Origin: Virgibacillus litoralis
Lineage (GTDB): Bacteria; Bacillota; Bacilli; Bacillales; Amphibacillaceae
Reading direction: 5' to 3'
Assembly (NCBI RefSeq): GCF_017873675.1
Contig: NZ_JAGGKK010000002.1
Coordinates: forward strand, 186,001 to 250,000
Length of the DNA: 64,000 bases
The position numbers and the translations under genes are program-made. The stretch's first letter is position 1. Each line of letters starts with the position of its first letter. The notes beneath the pieces are model-generated. The model was given only the letters and a program-made list of their open reading frames with translations, did not search any database and was not told where the DNA came from. This document shows, one piece after another, positions 9,160 to 18,507 of this stretch.

Positions 9160-9516
9160 TTATTTTGTAGCTGATTTAGCTTTTTCAGCTAATTCTGCAA
9201 AACCTTTTTCGTCATTAATTGCAATATCTGACAGCATTTTACGGTTAACATCAATTCCAGCTAATTTCAATCCGTGCATTAATTTGCTATATGAAATATC
9301 ATTCATGCGTGCAGCAGCATTAATACGAGTGATCCATAGTTTACGGAAGTCACGTTTCTTCTGTCTGCGGTCACGATAAGCATATTGACCTGATTTCATA
9401 ACTTGTTGTTTTGCTGTTTTAAATAAAGCTCTCTTTGAACCATAATAACCTTTAGCTAATTTTAGTACGCGTTTACGACGTCTGCGCGTAACTGTTCCAC
9501 CTTTTACACGTGGCAT
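9160..9516 (-). CDS. rplT: 50S ribosomal protein L20
   Basis: The 118-residue, strongly basic protein begins [16 protein letters not shown], the standard L20 N-terminus, and has the normal bacterial length. L20 binds 23S rRNA early in 50S assembly and in Bacillus represses its own operon by binding the infC leader, which is present upstream here. It is the last gene of infC-rpmI-rplT, 66 bp after rpmI. Confidence 0.99.
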   Translation of the reverse strand: MPRVKGGTVTRRRRKRVLKLAKGYYGSKRALFKTAKQQVMKSGQYAYRDRRQKKRDFRKLWITRINAAARMNDISYSKLMHGLKLAGIDVNRKMLSDIAINDEKGFAELAEKAKSATK

Positions 9517-9582
9517 ATTAATTCCCTCCTAATACAAATAAAAAATAGTGTAATGTCTTTTTGCGATCCGATGTCTCAATGC

Positions 9583-9780
9583 TTATTTGTACGGAAGCAT
9601 TGTTTTAATTCGTCTGAAATCACTAGCAGAAACAACTGTAGATTTACGTAGTTTACGTTTTTGCTTTTGAGATTTATGGGCGAACATATGACTTGTATAA
9701 GCGTGTGAACGTTTTAGCTTTCCTGAACCAGTTTTGCTGAAACGTTTTTGAGAACCTTTATGGGTTTTCATTTTAGGCAT
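9583..9780 (-). CDS. rpmI: 50S ribosomal protein L35
   Basis: The 65-residue basic protein begins [20 protein letters not shown], the canonical L35 signature, and has the usual length. It is a structural protein of the large subunit. It follows infC by 21 bp, with an AAGGAGG site just before the start. Confidence 0.99.
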   Translation of the reverse strand: MPKMKTHKGSQKRFSKTGSGKLKRSHAYTSHMFAHKSQKQKRKLRKSTVVSASDFRRIKTMLPYK

Positions 9781-9801
9781 ATTGAGTTCCTCCTTGAGTT
9801 G

Positions 9802-10317
9802 TTATTTTTCAGTTATTGGAGCAAGCATCATGAACATGCTACGACCTTCCATTTTTGGTTTGGATTCGATTGTCGCAATATCTTTCACTTCTTCTGCAAA
9901 GCGGTCAAGAACTTCCCGACCAAGCTCCTTGTGTGTAATCGCACGTCCGCGGAAACGAACGGATGCTTTTACTTTATCGCCTTTATCAAGGAATTTTCTA
10001 GCATTTTTTAATTTTGTATTAAAATCATGCTCTCCAATCCCTGGTGTAAAGCGCACTTCTTTTACATTGATAACTTTTTGCTTTTTACGTGCTTCTTTCT
10101 CTTTCTTTTGCTGTTCAAAACGATATTTACCAAAATCCATGATTCGACAAACGGGTGGTTTTGCATTTGGTGCAACAAGAACCAAATCAAGATTCCTTGT
10201 TTGAGCGATATCTAATGCTTCATTACGTGATTTCACTCCAAGCTGATCACCGTTTGAGTCGATAAGTCGTACTTCTCTAGCACGAATTTTTTCATTAACG
10301 TTCATATCTTTGCTAAT
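9802..10317 (-). CDS. infC: translation initiation factor IF-3, predicted ATT start
   Basis: The 171-residue form begins at ATT (10317-10315), reading [19 protein letters not shown], which matches the B. subtilis IF-3 start. A GGAGGTGG site (10324-10331) lies 6 bp before ATT. The first ATG (10305) has no ribosome site at a suitable distance. The N-terminal domain holds [20 protein letters not shown]; the C-terminal domain carries [15 protein letters not shown]-3 checks initiator tRNA and start codon on the 30S subunit. A rare ATT start, which IF-3 itself discriminates against, allows autoregulation in other bacteria. Confidence 0.97.
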   Translation of the reverse strand: MSKDMNVNEKIRAREVRLIDSNGDQLGVKSRNEALDIAQTRNLDLVLVAPNAKPPVCRIMDFGKYRFEQQKKEKEARKKQKVINVKEVRFTPGIGEHDFNTKLKNARKFLDKGDKVKASVRFRGRAITHKELGREVLDRFAEEVKDIATIESKPKMEGRSMFMMLAPITEK

Positions 10318-10373
10318 AGCCAGCCACCTCCAAATTATTGTAGTGATGCAGATCCGTTATTGACAAGTGAATT

Positions 10374-10515
10374 AAAAAACGTGCAGGCACAATTTCGCAC
10401 CCACACGTCTCCATTAGTCTATTAAAAGAGTTCAAAACCAGTCAACTGCACGAATGCGTCAAACAGGTGAGAAGCGGGTGCTTCTACTTGTCTCAGATCA
10501 TTTAATTTTATTCAA
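10374..10515 (-). ncRNA. L20 autoregulatory leader of the infC operon, with terminator
   Basis: On the minus strand the leader contains GAAGCACCCGCTTCTCACCTG (about 10462-10482), which matches the conserved core of the Firmicutes L20 leader. Downstream, 10379-10390 pairs with 10397-10408 as a 12-bp stem with G-U pairs around a 6-nt loop, followed by six T. In B. subtilis L20 binding to this leader favours termination. The leader runs from the predicted start site near 10515 to the terminator; infC starts 57 bp beyond. Confidence 0.88.
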
Positions 10516-10522
10516 CTTTAAT

Positions 10523-10551
10523 AGAATAGCATGTATTTCCTACTCTGTCAA
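10523..10551 (-). promoter_or_regulatory. sigma-A promoter of infC-rpmI-rplT
   Basis: On the minus strand a perfect -35 box TTGACA (10551-10546) and a -10 box TATTCT (10528-10523) are separated by 17 bp. Transcription would begin near 10515, just before the L20 leader. Confidence 0.85.
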
Positions 10552-10653
10552 ATCGATAATACAGAAATCACATGCTTAAATATAAATTATCATACTTTTA
10601 CTATAATAAAAAGTCCAGATACACCGTGAATTCAATTGTACCCAGAAAGTAAC

Positions 10654-12600
10654 TTATTTTCTGCGCAGTTCTTTGCTTGCTATTTCATCGTTAATTAACA
10701 TTTCAAATTTATCATAAGCAATTGTCTCAGACTCTTTCTCGCCGTAACGACGGAAATTAACTGTATATTCTTCAATTTCATTATCTCCAAGAACTAAGGA
10801 AAAAGGTATTTTCTGTGTTTGTGCTTCTCTTATTTTGTAGCCTATTTTTTCATCACGTTCATCCACTGAAACGCGGATACCTTGGAACCTTAACTTTTCT
10901 TCCACTTTTTTTGCATAATCCATGTGGACTTGGGGTGACACTGGAATGACTTTCACTTGTACTGGTGCCAGCCAAGTTGGAAACGCTCCTTTATATTCTT
11001 CTATGAGGAAAGCGACAAATCTTTCCATTGTTGATACAACACCACGGTGAATAACAACTGGTCGATGTTCATTTCCATCTTCACCTATATACGTCAAATC
11101 GAATCGTTCAGGTAATTGATAATCAAGCTGAACAGTGGACAGCGTTTCATCTTTTCCTAAAGCTGTTTTCACTTGTACATCAAGCTTCGGACCATAGAAT
11201 GCAGCTTCGCCCTCCGCTTCAACATAATCAACCTTCATTTCTTCCATGGTTTCTTTAAGCATGGCCTGTGCTTTCTCCCACATTTCATCATTATCAATGT
11301 ACTTCTCTTTATCTTCAGGGTCACGATAAGAAAGACGGAAATAATAATCATTAATTCCAAAATCCTCATATACTTTTTGCACAAGTTCTACAACACGAAT
11401 AAATTCAGCTTTCAACTGGTCTGGTCGTGCAAAGATATGTGCATCATTGAGTGTCATTGCACGAACACGCTGTAGCCCCGCTAAAGCACCAGACATTTCA
11501 TGACGATGCATCGTACCCAGTTCAGCAATTCTTACTGGAAGATTACGATAGCTGTATAGCTGGTTTTTATAGACCATCATATGATGTGGACAGTTCATTG
11601 GACGAAGCACTAAATCTTCGTTGTCCATTTCCATTGTTGGAAACATGTCGTCCTGATAGTGATCCCAGTGTCCACTTGTTTTGTATAAATCAACACTTCC
11701 AAGTACTGGAGTATACACGTGATCATAGCCCAAGCGCTCTTCTAAATCAACAATATAGCGCTCAATGGTACGGCGGATTGTTGCTCCTTTTGGCAGCCAT
11801 AACGGTAGCCCTTGTCCAACCTTTTGTGAGACCGTAAAGATTTCCAATTCTTTTCCAAGTTTTCGATGGTCACGTTCTTTTCTTTCTTCGAGAATACGTA
11901 AATGTTCATCAAGCTGTCCTTGCTTTTGGAAAGCTGTTCCATAAATGCGCTGCAGCTGCTGATTATTGCTGTCACCACGCCAATATGCTCCTGAGATGCT
12001 CAACAGTTTGAATGCTTTGATTTTACTTGTTGAAGGTACATGAATTCCGCGGCATAAATCAAAAAACTCTCCCTGCTTGTATATTGTTACTTGTTCATCC
12101 TCTGGAATGGCATCAATCAACTCAAGTTTAAGGTCATCGCCAATTTCCTTGAACATTCGTTTTGCTTCGTTTCGTGAAACCTCGACTCTTTTTATCTCTA
12201 GGTTTTCCTCAATGATGCGTTTCATTTCCTTTTCAATCTTCGGAAGATCCTCAGGTGTTAACGTATGTTCCATATCCATATCATAATAAAATCCTTCTTC
12301 AATTACAGGACCTACCCCAAAATTGACATTATCGAATAACCTTGTAACAGCTTGCGCCAGTAAATGTGCTGTTGAGTGGCGCATAATGTCTATTCCATCG
12401 TCACTGGTATATGTAACAATCTCAATTACCCCGCCTTGTTGGAGTTCACGTCGCAGATCATATAATTCTCCATCCAGTTTGATTGCAAGTGCTTGTTTTT
12501 TTAGTCCTGACGAAATAGAACTCGCAATCTCTTCACCAGTTGTCCCCTGGGGAAATTGCTTGTTTGCTCCATCCGGGAAAGTTATCGTTATTTCAGCCAT
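10654..12600 (-). CDS. thrS: threonyl-tRNA synthetase
   Basis: The 648-residue class II synthetase has an N-terminal TGS domain (about 1-64, [12 protein letters not shown]), the editing domain with [11 protein letters not shown] (about 75) and HxxxH/Cys elements, the catalytic core with MNCPHHM and LRPMN (zinc cysteine in this loop) and motif 3 [11 protein letters not shown], and the anticodon-binding domain. ATG 12600 is preceded by AAGGAG at 8 bp; an upstream GTG overlaps that site and is not used. Expression is controlled by the T-box leader described below. Confidence 0.98.
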   Translation of the reverse strand: MAEITITFPDGANKQFPQGTTGEEIASSISSGLKKQALAIKLDGELYDLRRELQQGGVIEIVTYTSDDGIDIMRHSTAHLLAQAVTRLFDNVNFGVGPVIEEGFYYDMDMEHTLTPEDLPKIEKEMKRIIEENLEIKRVEVSRNEAKRMFKEIGDDLKLELIDAIPEDEQVTIYKQGEFFDLCRGIHVPSTSKIKAFKLLSISGAYWRGDSNNQQLQRIYGTAFQKQGQLDEHLRILEERKERDHRKLGKELEIFTVSQKVGQGLPLWLPKGATIRRTIERYIVDLEERLGYDHVYTPVLGSVDLYKTSGHWDHYQDDMFPTMEMDNEDLVLRPMNCPHHMMVYKNQLYSYRNLPVRIAELGTMHRHEMSGALAGLQRVRAMTLNDAHIFARPDQLKAEFIRVVELVQKVYEDFGINDYYFRLSYRDPEDKEKYIDNDEMWEKAQAMLKETMEEMKVDYVEAEGEAAFYGPKLDVQVKTALGKDETLSTVQLDYQLPERFDLTYIGEDGNEHRPVVIHRGVVSTMERFVAFLIEEYKGAFPTWLAPVQVKVIPVSPQVHMDYAKKVEEKLRFQGIRVSVDERDEKIGYKIREAQTQKIPFSLVLGDNEIEEYTVNFRRYGEKESETIAYDKFEMLINDEIASKELRRK

Positions 12601-12747
12601 TAGTAACACTCCTTCTGCGTTTTCTACTCAAATATCTCTAAAAATAAGGCTTCTTGTAATAAGTTTTCCTGCTATTAGCTGCACATTTCGATATCCACAC
12701 TATATATTTTCTTAATTTTCAACAACAGACTTTTAGAAAGCAGCGAA

Positions 12748-13018
12748 AATAAAAACGCCCACCCCTCTGCATTTAAGCAAAGGGACGAGCGTTGGTAACA
12801 TCGTGGTTCCACCCTATTTCCCGCAGTCATTTGCGGCTCATAAATCTTTAACGCAGATTTTACGCCACTATTTACTTATGTTCAATAGCAGAGTTTAAAG
12901 GTGGTAATCATTTGCATGGCTATGGAAGTTTTCAGCCGGTGACTTCCTTCTCTTATCTACCCAAGAACTAAATGATCTTGTCCTTATCGTTACTTTTAGA
13001 TTCGTTAAAATTATATAT
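12748..13018 (-). promoter_or_regulatory. T-box leader of thrS
   Basis: On the minus strand the conserved T-box sequence GGGTGGAACCACGATGTTACC (12812-12792) is followed directly by a terminator: 12791-12775 pairs with 12768-12752, then TTTTT. The upstream part (12820-13015) contains Stem I elements, and an ACC codon followed by A in GATTACCACC (about 12909-12900) is the likely threonine specifier. Uncharged tRNA-Thr would stabilise the antiterminator and switch on thrS. The specifier choice is inferred, not folded. Confidence 0.92.
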
Positions 13019-13025
13019 AAGTCGT

Positions 13026-13054
13026 ATTATAGCTGCTACTGACAATAAAATCAA
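13026..13054 (-). promoter_or_regulatory. sigma-A promoter of the thrS T-box transcript
   Basis: On the minus strand TTGATT (13054-13049) and TATAAT (13031-13026) are separated by 17 bp. Transcription would start near 13018, giving a leader of about 420 nt before thrS. Confidence 0.8.
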
Positions 13055-13064
13055 GCTTTAATAA

Positions 13065-13928
13065 TTATTTTTTTAAATAATATGGAAATGGAAAGCTGCT
13101 AACTGGCTGAAATTCAACTCTTTCCTGAAAAACATTAATTACAGTTAATGTTTTTGGTTCAGAAGGATGGTCACCATAAATTTTTATTTTCTTCGGTGCC
13201 ATCGCTATTAATGGTGCTAAATTCAACTCGTCAGCATCCAATCCTACAATATAGAGCGGCTCTTTTTGCATGAGCATTCTTAGTTCGAGCTTTGTAAACA
13301 GTTTTCCACTCGTTTTATAAAAAGAAAACTGGTTTCCCTGCAATATATGAACAGTATCGTAGGACGGTTCCCTCTTAACAATGTATTCCCGCAGCATATC
13401 AACAAAAGCCTGATGGTCTTCCTCTCGTTTAAATTCATCTATCGCCAACCCAACAAAGTATATAAGCTGGTCTTTAAATACCTTAAATTGAAATTTAACA
13501 ACTGAATCAAAATGAATTGTTTCAGTGTTCTTAATATTGGCTATAAATAACGACTGCAATAATTGGCTTGGATCTTTGTTTTTCCTGACATTAGCACTGT
13601 CAGCATCGTCACCTGAGAATATCCAGTTAGTTATATCCAATATGCGTTCTATTTCATCCATGTTTGTATAGTAATAATAGTCTTTAATTATTCCGTTTAT
13701 CATGTTTGTCAGTCGATGTGTCACAAATACCTCAACCATTGATTTTGCTATGGATTCCATTGTCTCATTACCAGGTACCTGATAATCAAGTATTAAATGA
13801 TTCCCCCATTCCTCACTTGTTTTCCAATGCAATTCAATCTGCTTATTATACTGAAATAAATGCTCACAAAAACTAATCACTTCTTTATCCGATTCAAAAT
13901 AAACTTCCAGCAAATACATCACCCTCAT
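13065..13928 (-). CDS. ytxC: putative sporulation protein YtxC
   Basis: The 287-residue protein matches YtxC in position (between thrS and dnaI, as in B. subtilis) and in character: a soluble protein with DADELNLAPLIAMAPKKIKIYG near the C-terminus and no membrane helix. It is annotated as a sporulation-associated protein of unknown mechanism. The start is ambiguous: ATG 13928 has no clear ribosome site, while ATG 13919 has GAGGG only about 3 bp away. The long form is reported. Confidence 0.82.
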   Translation of the reverse strand: MRVMYLLEVYFESDKEVISFCEHLFQYNKQIELHWKTSEEWGNHLILDYQVPGNETMESIAKSMVEVFVTHRLTNMINGIIKDYYYYTNMDEIERILDITNWIFSGDDADSANVRKNKDPSQLLQSLFIANIKNTETIHFDSVVKFQFKVFKDQLIYFVGLAIDEFKREEDHQAFVDMLREYIVKREPSYDTVHILQGNQFSFYKTSGKLFTKLELRMLMQKEPLYIVGLDADELNLAPLIAMAPKKIKIYGDHPSEPKTLTVINVFQERVEFQPVSSFPFPYYLKK

Positions 13929-14186
13929 CCAAGAACCAAACTGTTACATTATATGGACATACATGTGAAAAAATGTATAAACCCATGAAACTAGTAAAGT
14001 TAGTAAACAATGGAAGGCAAGTACCTGTGAAGTTATCTTTTCCTTTCACTATTATAATCGAATTCCCCCAATAAAAAGGGGCATTAAATAATAATTTTTA
14101 TATTTATGCCACTAATTGTCTGTGAGATTCGATAGTAATTATAAGAAGTGGGTATTGTATTTACTGATTTATTTTTAATTATGTGC

Positions 14187-14280
14187 TTAGAAAACTTGGC
14201 TTATCGCCAAGCCTTAATATAGATAAGCCTTAGTTGCACTTATGCAGTAAGAAAGTATTTATACTTTCTTAACAGCTAAA
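14187..14280 (+). repeat. dispersed two-hairpin repeat, copy A
   Basis: This near-consensus copy begins TTAGAAAACTTGGCTTATCG. The left hairpin region (about 14196-14230) is followed by TGCACTTATGCA and a long stem in which the TAAGAAAGTAT arm pairs with ATACTTTCTTA. An A-run follows directly and forms part of the dnaI terminator on the minus strand. The rest of the 400-bp gap before it (13929-14186) holds nothing I can identify. Confidence 0.85.
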
Positions 14281-14320
14281 AAAAAACTAGCGTAAAAGAA
14301 GTTAATCTTTCATGCTAGTT
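14281..14320 (-). terminator. terminator of the dnaB-dnaI operon
   Basis: AACTAGC (14285-14291) pairs with GCTAGTT (14314-14320), with a further AAAGA/TCTTT pairing inside. On the minus strand the stem ends in a long T-run, which is shared with the A-tail of repeat copy A. Confidence 0.8.
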
Positions 14321-14330
14321 TATCTATATT

Positions 14331-15263
14331 CTAAACATCCCGGCGATTTTCTCCTGAAAGCGGAATATCTTTACTTACTTGTTTAATACGTTCAATAATT
14401 CTCCCTGCTTTTACTGTTTCAACACCGCCACGATTGGATCTGCCTAGTTGCTCTTCCAGATGTTCCAGACTGTAATTGGATGTAAAAAACACTGGCAGCT
14501 TTTCCATCATGCGATATTGTAAAATAGACCCTAAGATCTCGTCCCGAAACCAAGCTGATTGTGTTTCAGCACCAATATCATCTAGCATTAGCACATCCGC
14601 TTTTTTAAAGTAATTTATCTTTTCATTTATCGAATCATCTTTTATTGAGCTTTTAATTTCCCGAACAAATTCAGGCATATAAATTAACATAGATGATATA
14701 TTATATTCTTTTAATGCGTTTGCCAGCGCACCAAGCAGGTATGTTTTTCCAACACCAAACGGTCCGTAAAAGTAAATACCTTTTGAAGGCAGCCCTGATT
14801 TCGTTTGTTCTAAAAAAAGGAGTAATTGTCTGATTCCACTACCTCTTTCAGCATCATGATCAATATCGTCTATAGCTGCATTTAATATTTCTTTTGGCAT
14901 ATACAAACTTTCGATTAGCTGCTGCTGTTGCTGTTGTTTTTCATGATCCAGTCGAAGGTGGCACTTTTCATATGATAGATGAATCTCATTATCTTTAACA
15001 TGTAAAACAGGCGAATATCCTTGTAGCATATTTTGACATTGGTCAAAGGATTTACACTTATCACACTGCTTAGATTGAGATTTATATTCATATAGCTTTA
15101 TCAAATTTTTTTCAACTTCTTTTTCCGGCAATGTTGGATGATATGACAAAAATTCTTTTATTTCAGGGTCATTTAATACTTCCTGTTTGATACGTATATA
15201 GTTTTCTTTAAAGTTTTTATTTTCTTGCATCCATTTTTTTAATTCCGATTGTACCGGCTTCAT
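14331..15263 (-). CDS. dnaI: primosomal helicase-loader protein DnaI
   Basis: The 310-residue AAA+ protein loads the replicative helicase DnaC in Bacillus. The N-terminal domain has a zinc-site cysteine cluster (CDKCKSFDQC, near residue 70). The ATPase part shows Walker A GPFGVGKT (about 168) and Walker B VLMLDDIGAE (about 225). ATG 15263 is preferred over 15272 because AAGGA is 8 bp before it and overlaps the earlier codon. The length fits B. subtilis DnaI (311). It follows dnaB by 11 bp. Confidence 0.96.
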   Translation of the reverse strand: MKPVQSELKKWMQENKNFKENYIRIKQEVLNDPEIKEFLSYHPTLPEKEVEKNLIKLYEYKSQSKQCDKCKSFDQCQNMLQGYSPVLHVKDNEIHLSYEKCHLRLDHEKQQQQQQLIESLYMPKEILNAAIDDIDHDAERGSGIRQLLLFLEQTKSGLPSKGIYFYGPFGVGKTYLLGALANALKEYNISSMLIYMPEFVREIKSSIKDDSINEKINYFKKADVLMLDDIGAETQSAWFRDEILGSILQYRMMEKLPVFFTSNYSLEHLEEQLGRSNRGGVETVKAGRIIERIKQVSKDIPLSGENRRDV

Positions 15264-15274
15264 TTTTATCATCC

Positions 15275-16615
15275 TTATAAATGATTATTCTTCTTTTTAG
15301 AGTACTTTCGCAATAGTGTTGCTGTTTCTTCCCATTCTTGTTGTGAATCTGTATTATCTTGAGTTGAGTTTGTCTGTTGCTTCTTCTTTTTCCGTTCTTT
15401 AAACCAATCAGGAACAACTTCATTAGACTGGGGCTTTTTATAGTTTGGTTTATTTGCTTTCCCTTTTTGATATCGGTCCTTCTCACTCTTTGCGAATGCC
15501 ATAGCTTCTTTTGCTGTCTTCAGATTAGCACGTGACCAATGGCTTGCTATCTTTTCTAAATACGCTCTTGAGAGTTTCATATTTGATTGCAGCAATACGT
15601 AGTGGATAAGTACATTCATAACTGGAGAAGGCAGTCCTTGAGTTGTCATTACTTCACGAATCACCTTCATATCCTGAGCGGATGCCTGCCCGCCACTTGA
15701 TAAATCCTCAAGTAGCTGTTTTGGTGATATTTTTTCCAATTCGATAATAAGCTGCTCTTCTTTCGTAGTTGGATTACTAACCGGTTTTTCATTTATTGGA
15801 TGTTCTTCTTTTTCAGTAAGCTTAATATTTATTTGATTGTGTTTGTTCTTAAATAAGTCATGACAAGCTTCTTTAAACTCATTACGATTAAGTGTATTTT
15901 CATCAGTCAGCGCCCATAACACAGATTTTTCTACTTCATATGTTGCTAAATCATATAAAGTCATCATTTGGGAGATTAATTTTTTGTTAGCCGGAGTCAA
16001 CACTCTATTTGCTGGGATCATACGCTGCTTTAGCATTTGTTCCATCCAAGTAAAATCAATTGCAGCAGAATCTGTAATCGATTCATGCTGATCTTTAGCC
16101 ACTTCCATCCCTTCAAGATAAGGTTGAAATGTTTGGAATACTTCACTGAAGGAGGCAGTTATGTTAGTCCCTTCTCTTTTTTCATGTTGAGTATAGTGTT
16201 CCTTCAGTAATTCGAATTTAGTTTCACCAATATGATGATATAGTAATTGGGCCAGCATTTCATCCGTAAAAAAATTTGCTGGTGAAAACGGACTTTGTAA
16301 CTCATATATATATGAATTTTGTTCATCTGTTTGATTCTGATATGTCTTAAGCAGTCCAATTCCCTCAAGTTTTAACCTTGCCCGATAAATGTCATCTAAT
16401 GGTAAATTCATATAGTTCATTATTGTATGATGTGTTTGTACTGATTCATGTTGAAATTCAAGTTCATTCATTAGGGTTTGATATAACGAATATGCTTGAA
16501 TACCAATTAAAGGTTGGTACAAGTGAGTTAACGATTTTGCATAATCAACTGGCAAATTCCCTTTAAACAAAACACGATAGCCTTCGATTGGCAAAATTTT
16601 TCCAATATGATTCAT
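15275..16615 (-). CDS. dnaB: replication initiation and membrane attachment protein DnaB
   Basis: The 446-residue protein is the Firmicutes DnaB primosomal protein, unrelated to E. coli DnaB. It has two DnaD-like winged-helix/DnaB_2 regions; the second includes YEKIASHWSR-type sequence and the WF(K)ERKKKK tail (about 415). It acts with DnaD and DnaI to load helicase at oriC and at restart forks. Immediate downstream dnaI supports identity. AAAGGG precedes the start. Confidence 0.95.
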   Translation of the reverse strand: MNHIGKILPIEGYRVLFKGNLPVDYAKSLTHLYQPLIGIQAYSLYQTLMNELEFQHESVQTHHTIMNYMNLPLDDIYRARLKLEGIGLLKTYQNQTDEQNSYIYELQSPFSPANFFTDEMLAQLLYHHIGETKFELLKEHYTQHEKREGTNITASFSEVFQTFQPYLEGMEVAKDQHESITDSAAIDFTWMEQMLKQRMIPANRVLTPANKKLISQMMTLYDLATYEVEKSVLWALTDENTLNRNEFKEACHDLFKNKHNQINIKLTEKEEHPINEKPVSNPTTKEEQLIIELEKISPKQLLEDLSSGGQASAQDMKVIREVMTTQGLPSPVMNVLIHYVLLQSNMKLSRAYLEKIASHWSRANLKTAKEAMAFAKSEKDRYQKGKANKPNYKKPQSNEVVPDWFKERKKKKQQTNSTQDNTDSQQEWEETATLLRKYSKKKNNHL

Positions 16616-16661
16616 TATTCTAACCCTTTCTTTGTTCCAAACATAATACTGAATTGGTTTT

Positions 16662-17129
16662 TCAAGTGTTATTCTTATCTGTTTTAATTAAGTCTTTTAA
16701 TTCATCCAAAAAAACAGTTAAATCCTTAAACTGTCGATAAACTGATGCAAATCGAACATAAGCTACTTCATCAACTTCTGAAAGTCGGTCCATAACCATT
16801 TCACCTATTTCTTTACTATCAATTTCTGATACACCAGTATTACGCAATTCCTTTTCAACATCGATGGCAAGTTCTTCAATTTTTTCAAGAGGAACTGGAC
16901 GTTTTTCACATGCTTTTATTAAGCCTCGTATTAATTTTTCTCGGCTATATTCCTGTCTTGTACCATCTTTTTTCACAACAATTAATGGGACCTCTTCAAT
17001 CCGTTCAAATGTTGTGAAACGAAACCCGCACTTTTCACATTCTCTGCGTCTGCGGATCGAACGAGCCTCTTCAATTGGCCGCGAATCCAAGACCTTCGTA
17101 CTTTTATAGTGGCAATTTGAACATCTCAT
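16662..17129 (-). CDS. nrdR: transcriptional repressor NrdR
   Basis: The 155-residue regulator has an N-terminal zinc ribbon ([18 protein letters not shown] and [12 protein letters not shown], two CxxC pairs) and an ATP-cone domain (about 49-139). It senses dATP/ATP and represses ribonucleotide reductase genes. Start 17129 is chosen because NrdR proteins begin MRC directly, with a GGGG site 9 bp upstream; the longer form would add five unusual residues. Its position before dnaB matches B. subtilis. Confidence 0.97.
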   Translation of the reverse strand: MRCSNCHYKSTKVLDSRPIEEARSIRRRRECEKCGFRFTTFERIEEVPLIVVKKDGTRQEYSREKLIRGLIKACEKRPVPLEKIEELAIDVEKELRNTGVSEIDSKEIGEMVMDRLSEVDEVAYVRFASVYRQFKDLTVFLDELKDLIKTDKNNT

Positions 17130-17154
17130 GCGGTTCAACCCCATTCATTTTCTG

Positions 17155-17544
17155 CTATCGCCTATTATTAATTATAGGTAGCTCTTTATTTACTTGTTGA
17201 TATAGTCGCTGGATAATTTTTGTACTATAACCTAAATCAAACGGAAATACTGACTCTGTTGTAACTGAAAAATCAATAGCTGTCTGGTAAGGTCTAACCA
17301 TAATCACAGTTGCAACAACAAATGCTTTTTTTCCTTTAACAATAGTGGCACTAACTTCACCGTGATCCTTGGAAATAGCGTTAATATTATAGCTTTCGTT
17401 ATTATTAAAATAATTCTCCAACAAGCTTAACCCTTTGTCTTTTGTAGTTTTATAGTAATGTGTTTGGAGGGTCTGATCAATATGATTCTCACTGGTTTCA
17501 GCATGATTACTAAAGTATTTCGCAGTCTTTTGTCTGAACGACAT
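17155..17544 (-). CDS. conserved cytosolic protein of unknown function
   Basis: This 129-residue soluble protein has no signal peptide or membrane helix. A hydrophobic core strand (KKAFVVATVIMVRPYQTAI) suggests a small alpha/beta fold. I do not recognise a named family. It is 25 bp upstream of nrdR on the same strand and likely cotranscribed with nrdR-dnaB-dnaI. A GGGGTG site precedes its ATG. Confidence 0.8.
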   Translation of the reverse strand: MSFRQKTAKYFSNHAETSENHIDQTLQTHYYKTTKDKGLSLLENYFNNNESYNINAISKDHGEVSATIVKGKKAFVVATVIMVRPYQTAIDFSVTTESVFPFDLGYSTKIIQRLYQQVNKELPIINNRR

Positions 17545-17641
17545 TCGTACACCCCATCCGAAAAATAATACATATGTATAACTTCTTATCGTACACTATA
17601 TATCTATTTATTTTAACATGTTTTTTGTAAATCGACTAATT

Positions 17642-17735
17642 ATAGAAAACTTGGCTTATCGCCTTGCCTAAATGGTGAAAGCCTTGGTTGCAGATATGCA
17701 GTAAGAAAAGATTTATACTTTTGTATGAAAAAACT
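17642..17735 (+). repeat. dispersed two-hairpin repeat, copy B (degenerate, possibly split)
   Basis: It begins AGAAAACTTGGCTTATCGCC and keeps GCAGTAAGAAAAG but then loses the second arm. A matching 3' end (TTTCTTAACTGCGAAAAAA-like, 17903-17920) appears about 170 bp further on, so the copy may have been split by inserted DNA. The 170-bp stretch contains no supported gene. Confidence 0.65.
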
Positions 17736-17914
17736 CTCTGGATTGATTACAAATTCATTTCATAATAAATGGCGGATGAACGGGGTATTCTTTAACTATT
17801 ACAAAAGGTTAATGGAATCTAACAAATACCTCTCTAATTCTAATTCGATTACGGAATTCATTTTCTTGATCGATGGGGGTGCACATTCAGCAGCCATGTT
17901 TATTTCTTAACTGC

Positions 17915-17948
17915 GAAAAAAGGATTAACCAATAATTCTGGTCAACCC
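17915..17948 (-). terminator. terminator after speD
   Basis: GGATTAACCA (17922-17931) pairs with TGGTCAACCC (17939-17948) including G-U pairs. On the minus strand it is followed by six T. It lies 17 bp beyond the speD stop. Confidence 0.8.
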
Positions 17949-17964
17949 CTTCTGCTCATTCTGT

Positions 17965-18345
17965 TTATAATATCTTTTGAAATGGTTGTACCTTAACAGG
18001 TCCCTTACCCCTTTTAACTTCAACCTGTTCAAATGTTTTTGCCTCTAATGCATTTATAATATATTCAACAGCTACATTTGGATCAATTGTATTACTGCAT
18101 GTATAAACATCAATACTTGCATAGCCATGCTCAGGAAAGCTGTGGATTGTTAAATGTGATTCTGCAATTATAACTACCCCGCTAACCCCATGTGGTGCAA
18201 ACTTATGGAAAGCTACTTCGCGTATTTCTGCTCCAGCATTTAAAGCTGCATCAACGAAGATTTGCTCGATTTGACTTATACTATTTAAAATATCTATATT
18301 ACACTTCCATAATTCAGCAATAACATGTCTTCCCATTGTATCCAT
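17965..18345 (-). CDS. speD: S-adenosylmethionine decarboxylase proenzyme
   Basis: The 126-residue class 1B proenzyme self-cleaves at the Glu-Ser bond in [16 protein letters not shown] (about residue 62) to give the pyruvoyl cofactor. It makes decarboxylated SAM, the aminopropyl donor for spermidine. The N-terminus [13 protein letters not shown] matches B. subtilis SpeD. It lies 162 bp downstream of gapB on the same strand, with no obvious terminator between, so it is probably partly cotranscribed. A separate spermidine-synthase-like gene occurs at 59 kb. Confidence 0.97.
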   Translation of the reverse strand: MDTMGRHVIAELWKCNIDILNSISQIEQIFVDAALNAGAEIREVAFHKFAPHGVSGVVIIAESHLTIHSFPEHGYASIDVYTCSNTIDPNVAVEYIINALEAKTFEQVEVKRGKGPVKVQPFQKIL

Positions 18346-18507
18346 TTAAAGATTCCACCTTAATATAAGTTGAGTGTCTTCTATCTGCAGCTATAATTCC
18401 GCTACTGAGGGAAGTTAGTCCAATAAGATTATAACCCTTTAAGCAGGTATCATTTAATATAGAAGTCATGAGAAATTATAAACTTATTTTAATGTACTTG
18501 CAATATA

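Noticed and set aside
17725-17910. 61-codon + strand frame after repeat copy B
   Set aside because: No ribosome site; it starts inside the degenerate repeat and shows no recognisable fold or motif.
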